Source: Mucinivorans sp036654415
GTDB taxonomy: Bacteria; Bacteroidota; Bacteroidia; Bacteroidales; Rikenellaceae
DNA: 43,629 nt
Assembly (NCBI GenBank): GCA_036654415.1
Contig: JAVVSB010000011.1
Location: forward strand, 1 to 43,629
Direction of reading: 5' to 3'
This document shows positions 24,581 to 33,339 of this stretch, piece by piece. The translations under genes were made by a program, and so were the position numbers. Every line of letters starts with the position of its first letter. The first letter of the stretch is position 1. The notes beneath the pieces were generated by a model that searched no databases, had not been told where the DNA came from, and saw only the letters and a list, made by a program, of their open reading frames with translations.

Positions 24581-25828
24581 TTAGGAACCAAAATTATCGT
24601 ACATAATATTTTCTGGAGGTACACCAAGATTGTCAAGCATCTTAACGACCGCCGAAATCATCATCGGAGGTCCACACAAATAGTACTCAATATCCTCAGG
24701 AGCTGAATGATTTTTGAGATATTCATCAAAAATAACCTGGTGGATAAAGCCTGTTTTACCAGTCCAATTATCCTCTTTCTGAGCATCTGATAAAGCCACC
24801 GTATACTTAAAGTTAGGGAACTTCGCCTCAATGGAGTCGAAATCTTCGACATAGAACATCTCGCGCAGTGAACGAGCACCATACCAGAAAGTCGCTGGCC
24901 CATCCCACTTTTTAGTCAAGAATAAGTCAAAAATATGCGAACGCATTGGAGCCATACCAGCACCACCACCAATAAACATCTTTTCGTTCTTAGTATCACG
25001 CATAAAGAACTCACCGTAAGGGCCCGAAATGGTGACCTTGTCACCTGGCTTACGCGAGAAGATATAAGAGGAGCAAACACCCGATGGCACGTTCATAAAC
25101 TTACCCGCAGCACGGTCCCAAGGTGGAGTGGCGATACGAATATTCAGCATAACGATATTACCTTCAGCAGGGTGGTTGGCCATAGAGTAGGCACGGAAAG
25201 TCTCCTCTGTGTTTTTCATCTTCAGCGACCACAAATTCATCTTGTCCCAGTCACCACGATATTCAGGTTGAATATCTATATCTGAGGCAAAGTCAACCTC
25301 ATATTTTGGTACGTCAATTTGGATATAACCACCAGCACGAAAATTTAGGTTTTCACCAGCAGGTAGCTTCACCACAAACTCTTTTATGAAAGTAGCCACG
25401 TTATTGTTACTCACAACCTCGCACTCCATCTTCTTAACGCCCAACACAGCAGGTTCGATATGCAACTTCATATTTTCTTTGACCTTAACCTGACATCCCA
25501 AACGCCATTTTTCGGCCTGTTCACGACGGGTAAAAAAGTTAGTCTCGGTAGGCAGAATCTCGCCACCTCCCTCCGTTACCTGGAGACGACACATCCCACA
25601 CGAACCACCACCACCACAAGCCGAAGGCAAGAAAATCTCATTTTCGCCCAATGTCGAAAGCAAAGAAGAGCCTGGAGCAACGGTCAGAGAACGTTCGCCA
25701 TTGTTAATATCTAACTCAACCGTACCCGAGGGCATAAGTTTAGTTTTTGCATAGAGTAGCAACGCCACTAACAGAAGCGTTACTGCAAGAAAGGCAACAA
25801 TTGCCGCAATAATTGGTAGATAACTCAT
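24581..25828 (-). CDS. nqrF: Na+-translocating NADH:quinone reductase subunit F
   Basis: NADH-oxidising subunit that passes electrons from FAD to a [2Fe-2S] centre and on to the membrane subunits. 415 residues: N-terminal membrane anchor (about 5-27), ferredoxin domain with Cys71, Cys77, Cys80 (SACGGGGSCGMC) and Cys112 (WRLGCQV), then the FAD-binding motif RAYSMANHPAEGN and the NADH-binding region GGAGMAPMRSHIFDLF with FWYGARSLREMFY and YYLCGPPMM. It is the last gene of nqrABCDEF, 4 nt after nqrE, followed by a terminator. Confidence 0.97.
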   Translation of the reverse strand: MSYLPIIAAIVAFLAVTLLLVALLLYAKTKLMPSGTVELDINNGERSLTVAPGSSLLSTLGENEIFLPSACGGGGSCGMCRLQVTEGGGEILPTETNFFTRREQAEKWRLGCQVKVKENMKLHIEPAVLGVKKMECEVVSNNNVATFIKEFVVKLPAGENLNFRAGGYIQIDVPKYEVDFASDIDIQPEYRGDWDKMNLWSLKMKNTEETFRAYSMANHPAEGNIVMLNIRIATPPWDRAAGKFMNVPSGVCSSYIFSRKPGDKVTISGPYGEFFMRDTKNEKMFIGGGAGMAPMRSHIFDLFLTKKWDGPATFWYGARSLREMFYVEDFDSIEAKFPNFKYTVALSDAQKEDNWTGKTGFIHQVIFDEYLKNHSAPEDIEYYLCGPPMMISAVVKMLDNLGVPPENIMYDNFGS

Positions 25829-25832
25829 AATT

Positions 25833-26465
25833 CTATAATTGAATGCCCATAAATAACATAAATGCCATACCCATCAACCCTGTAACTATAAAAGTGATGC
25901 CGATACCCTTAAGAGGAGCAGGAACATTGGAGTAGGTAATTTTCTCGCGTATGGCAGCCATAGCAATAATGGCCAACCACCAACCTATACCCGAACCGAG
26001 TGCAAAGATAGAGGCTTCACCTACGTTAGCGTAGGCCCTCTCTTGCATAAAGAGTGAACCACCCATAATAGCGCAATTAACTGCAATCAACGGCAAAAAT
26101 ATGCCTAGAGAACTATAGAGAGCTGGTGCAAATTTTTCGACCACCATCTCCACCAATTGCACAATCGAGGCAATCACGGCAATAAAGACAATAAAGCTCA
26201 AAAAGCTCAAGTCTATTTCGCTTACTCCACCTACGCCATAATCTGAATTAAGCCAACTCAGAGCCCCAGGCTCCAACACATATACATTCAAAAGGTAGTT
26301 CAGCGGCACAGTAACCACCATCACAAAGATTACAGCCAACCCCAGCCCCATAGCTGTCTTCACAGTCTTGCTCACGGCAATAAACGAACACATGCCGAAG
26401 AAGAAAGCGAAGACCATATTGTCGATAAAAATCGACTTTACAAATATACTTAGATAATTTTCCAT
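25833..26465 (-). CDS. nqrE: Na+-translocating NADH:quinone reductase subunit E
   Basis: Integral membrane subunit, 210 residues with six hydrophobic helices. Cys26 in FGMCSFIAVSKT and the second cysteine in VNCAIMGGSLFM (near residue 120) correspond to ligands of the membrane-embedded iron centre shared with NqrD. FVKSIFIDNMVFAFFFGMCS is a strong family signature. Its ATG is 12 nt after the nqrD stop. Confidence 0.96.
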   Translation of the reverse strand: MENYLSIFVKSIFIDNMVFAFFFGMCSFIAVSKTVKTAMGLGLAVIFVMVVTVPLNYLLNVYVLEPGALSWLNSDYGVGGVSEIDLSFLSFIVFIAVIASIVQLVEMVVEKFAPALYSSLGIFLPLIAVNCAIMGGSLFMQERAYANVGEASIFALGSGIGWWLAIIAMAAIREKITYSNVPAPLKGIGITFIVTGLMGMAFMLFMGIQL

Positions 26466-26477
26466 TGTTTTTCTCTA

Positions 26478-27107
26478 TTATTTTTCTTGAAGAGCTTTGT
26501 TACGACTGCGATGAACCCATATAATCATACCCACGATAATAAGGGCCATTGGAGGGAGGATAATCAGACCATTGTTTGAATACCCATTATCGTAGCACCA
26601 CTGTGGCACCACATGGTAACCCCAAAGAGTACCAGAACCCAAGAGCTCACGAATAAAGCCCACAATGACCAATATGATACCATAACCGATACCGTTACCC
26701 ATTCCATCTAAGAATGAAGGCCAAGGTTTGTTACCTAAAGCAAAGGCTTCAAGCCTCCCCATAATGATACAGTTGGTTATAATTAGCCCCACAAACACCG
26801 ATAGTTGCTTACTCACATCGTATACATAGGCTTTAAGTATCTGGTCAACAAGAATTACCAGAGCTGCCACAATCACCAGCTGTACGATAATACGGATACG
26901 TGAGGGAATAGTCTTTCGCAACAACGAAATAATAAGGTTTGAAAACGCGGTAACCACAATCACCGAGATAGCCATAACCAGCGCAGGCTTGAGCTTGGCC
27001 GTTACGGCCAACGCCGAGCAGATACCCAACACCTGTACAATAACAGGATTGTTAGCACCAAATGGTGCCGTGAGGGTTTCCAGATTTTTTTTGGATAAAA
27101 GTCTCAT
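26478..27107 (-). CDS. nqrD: Na+-translocating NADH:quinone reductase subunit D
   Basis: Integral membrane subunit, 209 residues, homologous to NqrE. Cys30 in VLGICSALAVTAKLKPAL and a second cysteine in LIITNCIIMGRLEAFALG match the iron-centre ligands. MGNGIGYGIILVIVGFIREL and the polar C-terminus fit NqrD/RnfE. The complete nqrA-F order and the A subunit exclude the Rnf complex. It lies 32 nt after nqrC. Confidence 0.96.
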   Translation of the reverse strand: MRLLSKKNLETLTAPFGANNPVIVQVLGICSALAVTAKLKPALVMAISVIVVTAFSNLIISLLRKTIPSRIRIIVQLVIVAALVILVDQILKAYVYDVSKQLSVFVGLIITNCIIMGRLEAFALGNKPWPSFLDGMGNGIGYGIILVIVGFIRELLGSGTLWGYHVVPQWCYDNGYSNNGLIILPPMALIIVGMIIWVHRSRNKALQEK

Positions 27108-27139
27108 ATCTTTTCTTTTCTAAGAATTAAGAGTTAAAA

Positions 27140-27913
27140 TTATGAATTAACAACTGTACTATCTGCCACCATGGCCTGCTCAGGTTGAACTTGAGCAGCG
27201 CGAACTTTATCAAAGAAGGGAACATAGGATCCCAAGCAGGTGTTTATCATAGCCTTGACGCCGTTAGAGGTCAATGTACCACCAGAGATGGCATCAACTG
27301 CATATGGGTTGCCATCACTACTACCAACTCCCTTAGTCAAATCCACAGACATAAACTTATCCTCCTGGAAGATGTTTTTGCCCACAAATTGATTAGAAAA
27401 TATTGGTGTTGCAATCTCGGCCCCCAAACCTGGAGTCTCACCCTTGTGGTCGAACTTAGCACCGAAAATAGTGTTGCAATCTGCATTCAGTGCCATATAC
27501 CCCCAAACAGGTCCCCAAAGACCTTTACCCGACATAGGTATCACATAAAGCATTTTCCCATCATCCAGTTTAGCTTCAAAGACAGGGAAAGCCTTCTTTT
27601 GGGCAAAAACTTCTGGCAATTTACTGAGTGCTGAAAAGGCATCACCATCCACCTTTTCACCATCGGGCGAAACCATAAACTCGGAGGTAATATATTTTTT
27701 ATATTGCTCCTCAATATATTTCGACTTGTTAGATGCCTTAGCAGCATCCTGACCTTGCCCAATCGAGCCCAAAATGGCCTCCATCTTTTCGATACGAACG
27801 TTGGCCTGTTGAGCAGGCTTAAGGACTATTGCCGCAAACGATAGTATTGCAGCTACCAACACCACCATCACAGTGGCGTAGAGTATTGTATAAGTATTAC
27901 TATTTTTATTCAT
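27140..27913 (-). CDS. nqrC: Na+-translocating NADH:quinone reductase subunit C
   Basis: Subunit with one N-terminal membrane helix (about 9-31) and a periplasmic FMN-binding domain, 257 residues. The FMN is attached by ApbE to the Thr of the motif AISGGTLTSNGVK (Thr213). Here the usual SGAT reads SGGT, which keeps the attachment Thr. GETPGLGAEIATP is another family hallmark. No apbE gene lies in the window. It is 9 nt after nqrB. Confidence 0.95.
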   Translation of the reverse strand: MNKNSNTYTILYATVMVVLVAAILSFAAIVLKPAQQANVRIEKMEAILGSIGQGQDAAKASNKSKYIEEQYKKYITSEFMVSPDGEKVDGDAFSALSKLPEVFAQKKAFPVFEAKLDDGKMLYVIPMSGKGLWGPVWGYMALNADCNTIFGAKFDHKGETPGLGAEIATPIFSNQFVGKNIFQEDKFMSVDLTKGVGSSDGNPYAVDAISGGTLTSNGVKAMINTCLGSYVPFFDKVRAAQVQPEQAMVADSTVVNS

Positions 27914-27922
27914 CGCTGGACT

Positions 27923-29107
27923 TTATTTATTAGTGGTAACAGTACGTGCCATACGGCGGCGAATGTTGGCTGCGACTACATAGTGGTCAATGAGTGGCAC
28001 CATAGCATTCATAAATAATATGGCGAGCATCATTCCTTCGGGGTAACCAGGATTAATCACCCTGAGCAGCACGGCCAGCGCACCAATCAGAAAACCATAA
28101 ATCCACTTACCCGTGTTAGTCTGCGCACCAGTGACCGGGTCGGTAGCCATAAAGACTGCGCCAAAGGCAAAGCCCCCGATAATTAAGTGGTAGTAAGCTG
28201 GCATATCCATATATGTATTGCCACCTATCAAATTAAAGAGCAAACCCATAAACAAGCCTCCTGCAAAAGTGGCAAACATAATTCTAAACGAAGCCACTCC
28301 AGCAAAAAGTAGGATGGCGGCACCTATCAAAATTGCCAAGGTAGAGGTCTCGCCTATTGAACCTGGAATAAATCCGTAGAACCAATCCATCACAGGCATT
28401 GACCCCCAATCAATAGAAGTTCCAGTCTGCACAGCTTCAGGAGCCAAAGCCAATGGAGTAGCACCCGAAAAACCGTCAATTGCTGCAGTTGAACCGTCTT
28501 TGAGCCCCGAAATCCATATCTGATTACCCGAAATACTGGTGGGATAGGCAAAGAATACAAAGGCACGAGCTAGTAGAGCAGGGTTGAAAACATTCATCCC
28601 CGTACCACCAAACACCTCTTTACCAATAACCACTGCAAAAATTACGGCCAGAGCCACAATCCAAAGTGGACAGTCAACTGGCATAATTAGCGGAATCAAC
28701 ATCCCACTCACCAAATAGCCCTCATTAACCTCATGTCCACGAATCTGAGCCGCAATAAACTCGGCACCCAGGCCAACCACATAAGAGACTATAATAATAG
28801 GCAGGACTTCAATGAAGCCAAACCAAAAATTTTGGAGCACAGTTTGCTCAATTCCCAACGCACGGGCGTGTTGAAAACCAACATTAAACATACCAAAGAG
28901 TAGCGCAGGTAGCAGAGCTACAATTACCACAGTCATAGTACGCTTAAGGTCAATGGCATCACGGATGTGAGCCCCTTGATGCGTAACGGTGTTAGGCACA
29001 AAAAGGAAACTTTCAAAGGCATCGAATGTGGAGTGCAGTTTGGCATAACGGCCATCTTTCTCGAAATTCGGCTTTATCTTATCAAGATAGTTACGTAAAA
29101 ATTTCAT
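27923..29107 (-). CDS. nqrB: Na+-translocating NADH:quinone reductase subunit B
   Basis: Main Na+-channel-forming membrane subunit, 394 residues, many hydrophobic helices. The covalent FMN site DGFSGATPLAL has Thr217. GKEVFGGTGMNVFNPALLAR and FMATDPVTGAQTNTGKWIYG are family blocks. The N-terminal cytoplasmic extension is of normal length. Only 3 nt separate it from the nqrA stop. Confidence 0.97.
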   Translation of the reverse strand: MKFLRNYLDKIKPNFEKDGRYAKLHSTFDAFESFLFVPNTVTHQGAHIRDAIDLKRTMTVVIVALLPALLFGMFNVGFQHARALGIEQTVLQNFWFGFIEVLPIIIVSYVVGLGAEFIAAQIRGHEVNEGYLVSGMLIPLIMPVDCPLWIVALAVIFAVVIGKEVFGGTGMNVFNPALLARAFVFFAYPTSISGNQIWISGLKDGSTAAIDGFSGATPLALAPEAVQTGTSIDWGSMPVMDWFYGFIPGSIGETSTLAILIGAAILLFAGVASFRIMFATFAGGLFMGLLFNLIGGNTYMDMPAYYHLIIGGFAFGAVFMATDPVTGAQTNTGKWIYGFLIGALAVLLRVINPGYPEGMMLAILFMNAMVPLIDHYVVAANIRRRMARTVTTNK

Positions 29108-29110
29108 ATC

Positions 29111-30454
29111 TTATAACTCTTTAATCATCTTATTAATACCACTTCTAAGCTCAGCCTGCCATTCAATTTTACTTGGGCAGATAAATTCGCAAAGCGCCAC
29201 ATCTTCCTCAATAACCTCATAAATACCAAGTTGCTCCATCTTATCAATGTCACCAGCCATGATGGCCTTCATAAGGTAAACCGAGTAAATGTCAATGGGC
29301 TGAACTTTTTCGTAAATACCGTTCATTACAAAGGCACGCACACCTCCATTAAGATTGGTATCCAATTCATACTTTTTATGAGGCATTAGCCAACTAAAGT
29401 AGCTTCTTGAAAGTGAAAACTTACCAAAACGAGGCATAGCCCAACCAGCAAATTCGTGATAATCTCCCTCGGCAATGGCCGACAATGTATTATTATAAAA
29501 TCCCAAATAGCCATCCGCTGACACAGCCTTACCACTGAGTGGATCACCATTAATCAGGCGTGCTGCCCCAGGTTTTAATTTGCCATTGATGAGTGAACTA
29601 ATAGCCGCCCCTGTAATTACTTTTAAGTAAAGTGGTTTTTCGACCTGAGCTCCAGCCAAGGCCACCGTCTTTTCAAAGTTAGCCTTGCCTGTGAGTGCCA
29701 AACGACCCATCATTGCCACGTGTTGAATGTTGACCGTCCACACCAATTCGCCTTTACCAATGGGGTTGATCTTGGCGATTTGAACACCAACATTACCTTT
29801 GGGATGTTTACCCTTAACATAGTGTAGGCAAGCCCCCTGTATCTGAGACAGCGTGCCTGAACTAACGGTGGCATCAATTGTCAGATGAACCTTACCAACT
29901 GTGAGCTTGCTAAGTAACGCAATACCAGCATTAAGATTCTCGGCCTCATTTTCCAACATAAAGTTACAATCCACACCCAGCGGGGCACTATCCACACCCG
30001 ATATATAAATATCGCGTGGAGTGGCACTTGCATCGGCAATAACTCCAAATGGTCGTTGGATAATCATAGGCCACATACCAGAGCTGAGCAAGAGCTCTCG
30101 CACTTGGGCCTCGGTGATTTTGTCCATGGTGGCACATTGAAAACTTTCGCTCTCCATAGCTCCATCAGGAGTTACCACTATGGCTAAAATTTTACGCTTT
30201 TCACCGCGTACCACCTCAGCCACTATGCCGCTAACGGGGGAAGTAAAAAGCACCTCGGGGTGGGCCTTGTCAAAAAACAGAGGTGTACCCACCTTAACTG
30301 GAGCCCCTGCGGCCACGAGCATTTTTGGCGTGAGCCCAAGGTAGTTATCGGGACACAGAGCATAGCTCTGAGCCGCAGGAGCTTGAATGAGCACCTTATC
30401 TGCCGTACCGACAAGGCGAATATCAAGCCCTTTTTTAATGTTAATTACATTCAT
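29111..30454 (-). CDS. nqrA: Na+-translocating NADH:quinone reductase subunit A
   Basis: Peripheral cytoplasmic subunit near the quinone site, 447 residues. It has the barrel-sandwich (Rnf/NqrA core) pattern at the N-terminus: GLTPKMLVAAGAPVKVGTPL, VLFTSPVSGIVAEVVRGEKR, and the C-terminal EDVALCEFICPSKIEWQAEL. First gene of the nqr set. Its ATG overlaps the purM stop by one base (TAATG), so the operon is transcribed from the purM promoter; no separate nqr promoter was seen. Confidence 0.96.
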   Translation of the reverse strand: MNVINIKKGLDIRLVGTADKVLIQAPAAQSYALCPDNYLGLTPKMLVAAGAPVKVGTPLFFDKAHPEVLFTSPVSGIVAEVVRGEKRKILAIVVTPDGAMESESFQCATMDKITEAQVRELLLSSGMWPMIIQRPFGVIADASATPRDIYISGVDSAPLGVDCNFMLENEAENLNAGIALLSKLTVGKVHLTIDATVSSGTLSQIQGACLHYVKGKHPKGNVGVQIAKINPIGKGELVWTVNIQHVAMMGRLALTGKANFEKTVALAGAQVEKPLYLKVITGAAISSLINGKLKPGAARLINGDPLSGKAVSADGYLGFYNNTLSAIAEGDYHEFAGWAMPRFGKFSLSRSYFSWLMPHKKYELDTNLNGGVRAFVMNGIYEKVQPIDIYSVYLMKAIMAGDIDKMEQLGIYEVIEEDVALCEFICPSKIEWQAELRSGINKMIKEL

Positions 30455-31632
30455 TATCGTGTATAAATAAATTCTCCAAATTGATTTTTTATGGTTACTT
30501 TTTTACCAGTATCGCTCTTTTCGACATGACCAATAACACGAGCCTGGATTCCATAACTTTCGCTAATGGCCAATATCTCATCCACGGCATAAGCATCTAC
30601 ATAAAGTTCCATACGGTGTCCCATATTAAAAACTCTATACATCTCTTGCCAAGGAGTAGACGACTCTTGTTGTATGATGTTAAATAATAAAGGCACATCA
30701 AACAAATTATCTTTAATAATGTGCACGTCACTCATATAGTGCAAGACCTTGGTCTGCCCTCCACCAGAACAGTGAACAATACCACAAATGGCTGGTCTAC
30801 AATATTTTAAAATAGCCATCAACACTGGAGCATAGGTACGCGTTGGCGAAAGCACCATTTGGCCCACAGTTAAATCCGACCCCTCAACCCTATCGGTTAA
30901 GTTATAGTGACCCGTGTAGACCAAATTCTCAGGAGTTTGATTATCAAAACTTTCTGGATATTTAGTGGCCAAAGAATTATTAAAAACATCATGACGCGCC
31001 GAAGTAAGCCCATTGCTACCCATACCCGAGTTCCAATGAGTTTCATATTTGGCCCTACCAAAAGAGGCCAACCCAATGACCACTTTACCAGGAGTGATAT
31101 TTTCACACGTAATCACATCGCTACGTTTTAGACGAGTAGTCACAGTACTATCCACAATAATAGTACGAACCAAATCACCCACATCGGCCGTCTCACCACC
31201 TGTGGAGTGAATCTCGACACCGCTGTCACGCATAGATTGAAGAAACTCCTCGGTACCATTAATTATAGTAGAGATGACCTCACCGGGGATAATCCGTTTA
31301 TTACGACCAATGGTCGAACTGAGTGTAATGGCCCCCGTTGCTCCAACACACAATAAATCGTCAGTATTCATCACAATGGCATCAACGGCTATGCCTTTCC
31401 ACACTGAAATATCGCCTGTTTCACGCCAATACATATAAGCCAAAGAGGATTTTGTGCCAGCCCCGTCAGCGTGCATTACCAAACATTGGTCGGCAGCCCC
31501 AGTCAGATAATCTGGTATCACTTTACAAAAAGCCTTAGGAAAGAGCCCTTTGTCAATATTTTGAATAGCTTTGTGAACGTCCTCTTTACCCGAGGAGACA
31601 CCCCTTTGGGCATAACGCGAATTGTCTACCAT
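30454..31632 (-). CDS. purM: Phosphoribosylformylglycinamidine cyclo-ligase (AIR synthetase)
   Basis: ATP-dependent ring closure of FGAM to AIR in purine synthesis. The 392 residues are longer than E. coli PurM (345) but typical of the Bacteroidota form. N-terminus YAQRGVSSGKEDVHKAI, then MHADGAGTKSSLAYMYW, AVDAIVMNTDDLLCVGATGA with the conserved NDxx-like block, IHSTGGETADVGDLVRTIIV and GLASFGRAKYETHWNSGMGS. It shares a transcript with nqrA-F through a 1-nt stop/start overlap. Confidence 0.93.
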   Translation of the reverse strand: MVDNSRYAQRGVSSGKEDVHKAIQNIDKGLFPKAFCKVIPDYLTGAADQCLVMHADGAGTKSSLAYMYWRETGDISVWKGIAVDAIVMNTDDLLCVGATGAITLSSTIGRNKRIIPGEVISTIINGTEEFLQSMRDSGVEIHSTGGETADVGDLVRTIIVDSTVTTRLKRSDVITCENITPGKVVIGLASFGRAKYETHWNSGMGSNGLTSARHDVFNNSLATKYPESFDNQTPENLVYTGHYNLTDRVEGSDLTVGQMVLSPTRTYAPVLMAILKYCRPAICGIVHCSGGGQTKVLHYMSDVHIIKDNLFDVPLLFNIIQQESSTPWQEMYRVFNMGHRMELYVDAYAVDEILAISESYGIQARVIGHVEKSDTGKKVTIKNQFGEFIYTR

Positions 31633-31655
31633 TGTTTCTAGTACTAATTATCACG

Positions 31656-31687
31656 CAAAAATAGGTAAAAATCCTTACTATCACAAA
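31656..31687 (-). promoter_or_regulatory. Promoter of the purM-nqrABCDEF operon
   Basis: On the minus strand TTTG (31687-31684) is separated by 20 nt from TATTTTTG (31663-31656), a near-ideal Bacteroidota promoter. Transcription would start near 31652, about 20 nt before the purM ATG. Confidence 0.7.
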
Positions 31688-31791
31688 TAATTTTCATTTC
31701 ATAGAATTCATCTATTTGACTCTTTAGTGTAGAAATTTTTTTTTTGAAACAAATTTTGTAAATTGCGCTTCCATAATGCAAAAACAAGAGC

Positions 31792-33339
31792 ATGTTAATT
31801 TCCCTGATAAAGAGTTTAACCAAGTCACAAAAGCGTAATTTTAAACTTTATGCCAACAGAGCAGGCCGAGCCGCTGATGCCAAATTTGTGGCCCTCTTTG
31901 ATGTGCTCGAAAGTGCGGGAGAGTGGGATGAGGAGCGTATTCTTAAACGATGCCCAACCATCAAGGCTGACCAGTTGCCTAATATGAAAGCGCACCTTTA
32001 TCGCCAAATTTTGGTAAGCCTCTCCCTGTTGGGCTCCTCGCATAATGTGGCCATTGGAGTACGCGAAATGATATCTTTCGCCCGTATACTTTATGATAAA
32101 AGTCTCTACGCGCAGTGCCTAAAGATGCTTGAAAAGGCTAAATCACAATCTATTATAATTCAGAACTACACTCTGACACTCGAAATTGTGGAGTTTGAAA
32201 AACGTGTTGAGACCATACACATGACCCGTTCAACCTCCGACCGTGCACAGGAGCTTTCACATGAGTCGGAACTACTGCTAACTAAAATTGCAAATGTAAA
32301 TCGTCTTTCAAACCTCTCTATTCAGCTCTATAATTTGAATCTCAAATTGGGCTATATGCGTAGTGAAAAAGACGAGGTGCTCATTATAACATATTTCCGA
32401 GAACGTATACGCAGTTTTGATGCCACTAGCATGGACTTTCACGAGAAATTATACCTCTATCAATCGCGTATGTGGTATAGTTATATTCAACACGATTTTT
32501 TGCATTGCTACCGTTGGGCTCGTTCGTGGGTGTCGCTCTTCGACGAGCGTGACGATTTTAAAATAATGTATTACGACCACTATATTCGTGGCTGTTCACG
32601 TCTGTTAGATGTGCTGTTTATGACACGACAAGTGGAACAGTTACGCCACTATATTCACACCACAGAACAGATTAGGCAATTATACAATGAGCACAATATC
32701 AATGCTAAAATCATGCTTGAATTGAGCATACTCTACGGGAAAATCAATTTACACTTCCTTGAAGGTAGTTTTGCCCAGGGGATATCTTTGGCCATGGTGG
32801 TTGATGATTTCATCACACGTTCGGGCGATTTTTTGGATGAACATTACCGTATGCAGCTCAACTACAAGGTGGCATGCCTCTATTTCGGGAACGATGATTA
32901 CGCCAATTGTATTACCTATCTTCAAAAAGTCATCTCATCGCGTAACCCTATGTTCCGCCGCGATTTACAATGTTTTGCACGCATACTTAATCTGATTGCC
33001 TCCTATGAGTCGGGTGATGATTACTCCCTGGATGCACAGGTACGCTCGGTCTACTCTTTCGTGGTCAAGATGAACGACATGCACGCCGTACAGCGGGCTA
33101 TAATTGCCTTTTTAAGACGGTTACCACGCACATATGCCTCTGATTTTAAGGGGGAATTAATAAAATTATACACCGAATTGAAACCTTTGGCCGACCACCC
33201 TTACGAGCGTCGTCCATTTTTCTACCTAGATATTATTTCGTGGCTCGAAAGTAAAATTGAAGGCCGTCCAATTGCGCAAATTGTGCGCGATAAATTAAAA
33301 CTTCAAGCTCACGCGAATGGAAAAAGTACGCGGAGCTAA
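31792..33339 (+). CDS. Conserved Bacteroidota helical-repeat protein of unknown function
   Basis: 515 residues, no signal peptide and no membrane segment. The N-terminus LISLIKSLTKSQKRNFKLYA followed by FVALFDVLESAGEWDEERIL is a signature I recognise from uncharacterised Bacteroidota proteins of ~500 residues. The rest is alpha-helical with TPR-like pairs such as YDKSLYAQCLKMLEKAKSQS and YKVACLYFGNDDYANCITYL. Probably a cytoplasmic scaffold or protein-interaction protein; no catalytic motif seen. The nearest upstream ATG (31776) is in another frame. The last 45 nt overlap the 3' end of the convergent TonB-receptor gene. Confidence 0.75.
   Translation: MLISLIKSLTKSQKRNFKLYANRAGRAADAKFVALFDVLESAGEWDEERILKRCPTIKADQLPNMKAHLYRQILVSLSLLGSSHNVAIGVREMISFARILYDKSLYAQCLKMLEKAKSQSIIIQNYTLTLEIVEFEKRVETIHMTRSTSDRAQELSHESELLLTKIANVNRLSNLSIQLYNLNLKLGYMRSEKDEVLIITYFRERIRSFDATSMDFHEKLYLYQSRMWYSYIQHDFLHCYRWARSWVSLFDERDDFKIMYYDHYIRGCSRLLDVLFMTRQVEQLRHYIHTTEQIRQLYNEHNINAKIMLELSILYGKINLHFLEGSFAQGISLAMVVDDFITRSGDFLDEHYRMQLNYKVACLYFGNDDYANCITYLQKVISSRNPMFRRDLQCFARILNLIASYESGDDYSLDAQVRSVYSFVVKMNDMHAVQRAIIAFLRRLPRTYASDFKGELIKLYTELKPLADHPYERRPFFYLDIISWLESKIEGRPIAQIVRDKLKLQAHANGKSTRS

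Noticed and set aside
30897..31131. Antisense frames inside purM
   Set aside because: Shadow frames of a conserved enzyme with no promoter and no recognisable product.
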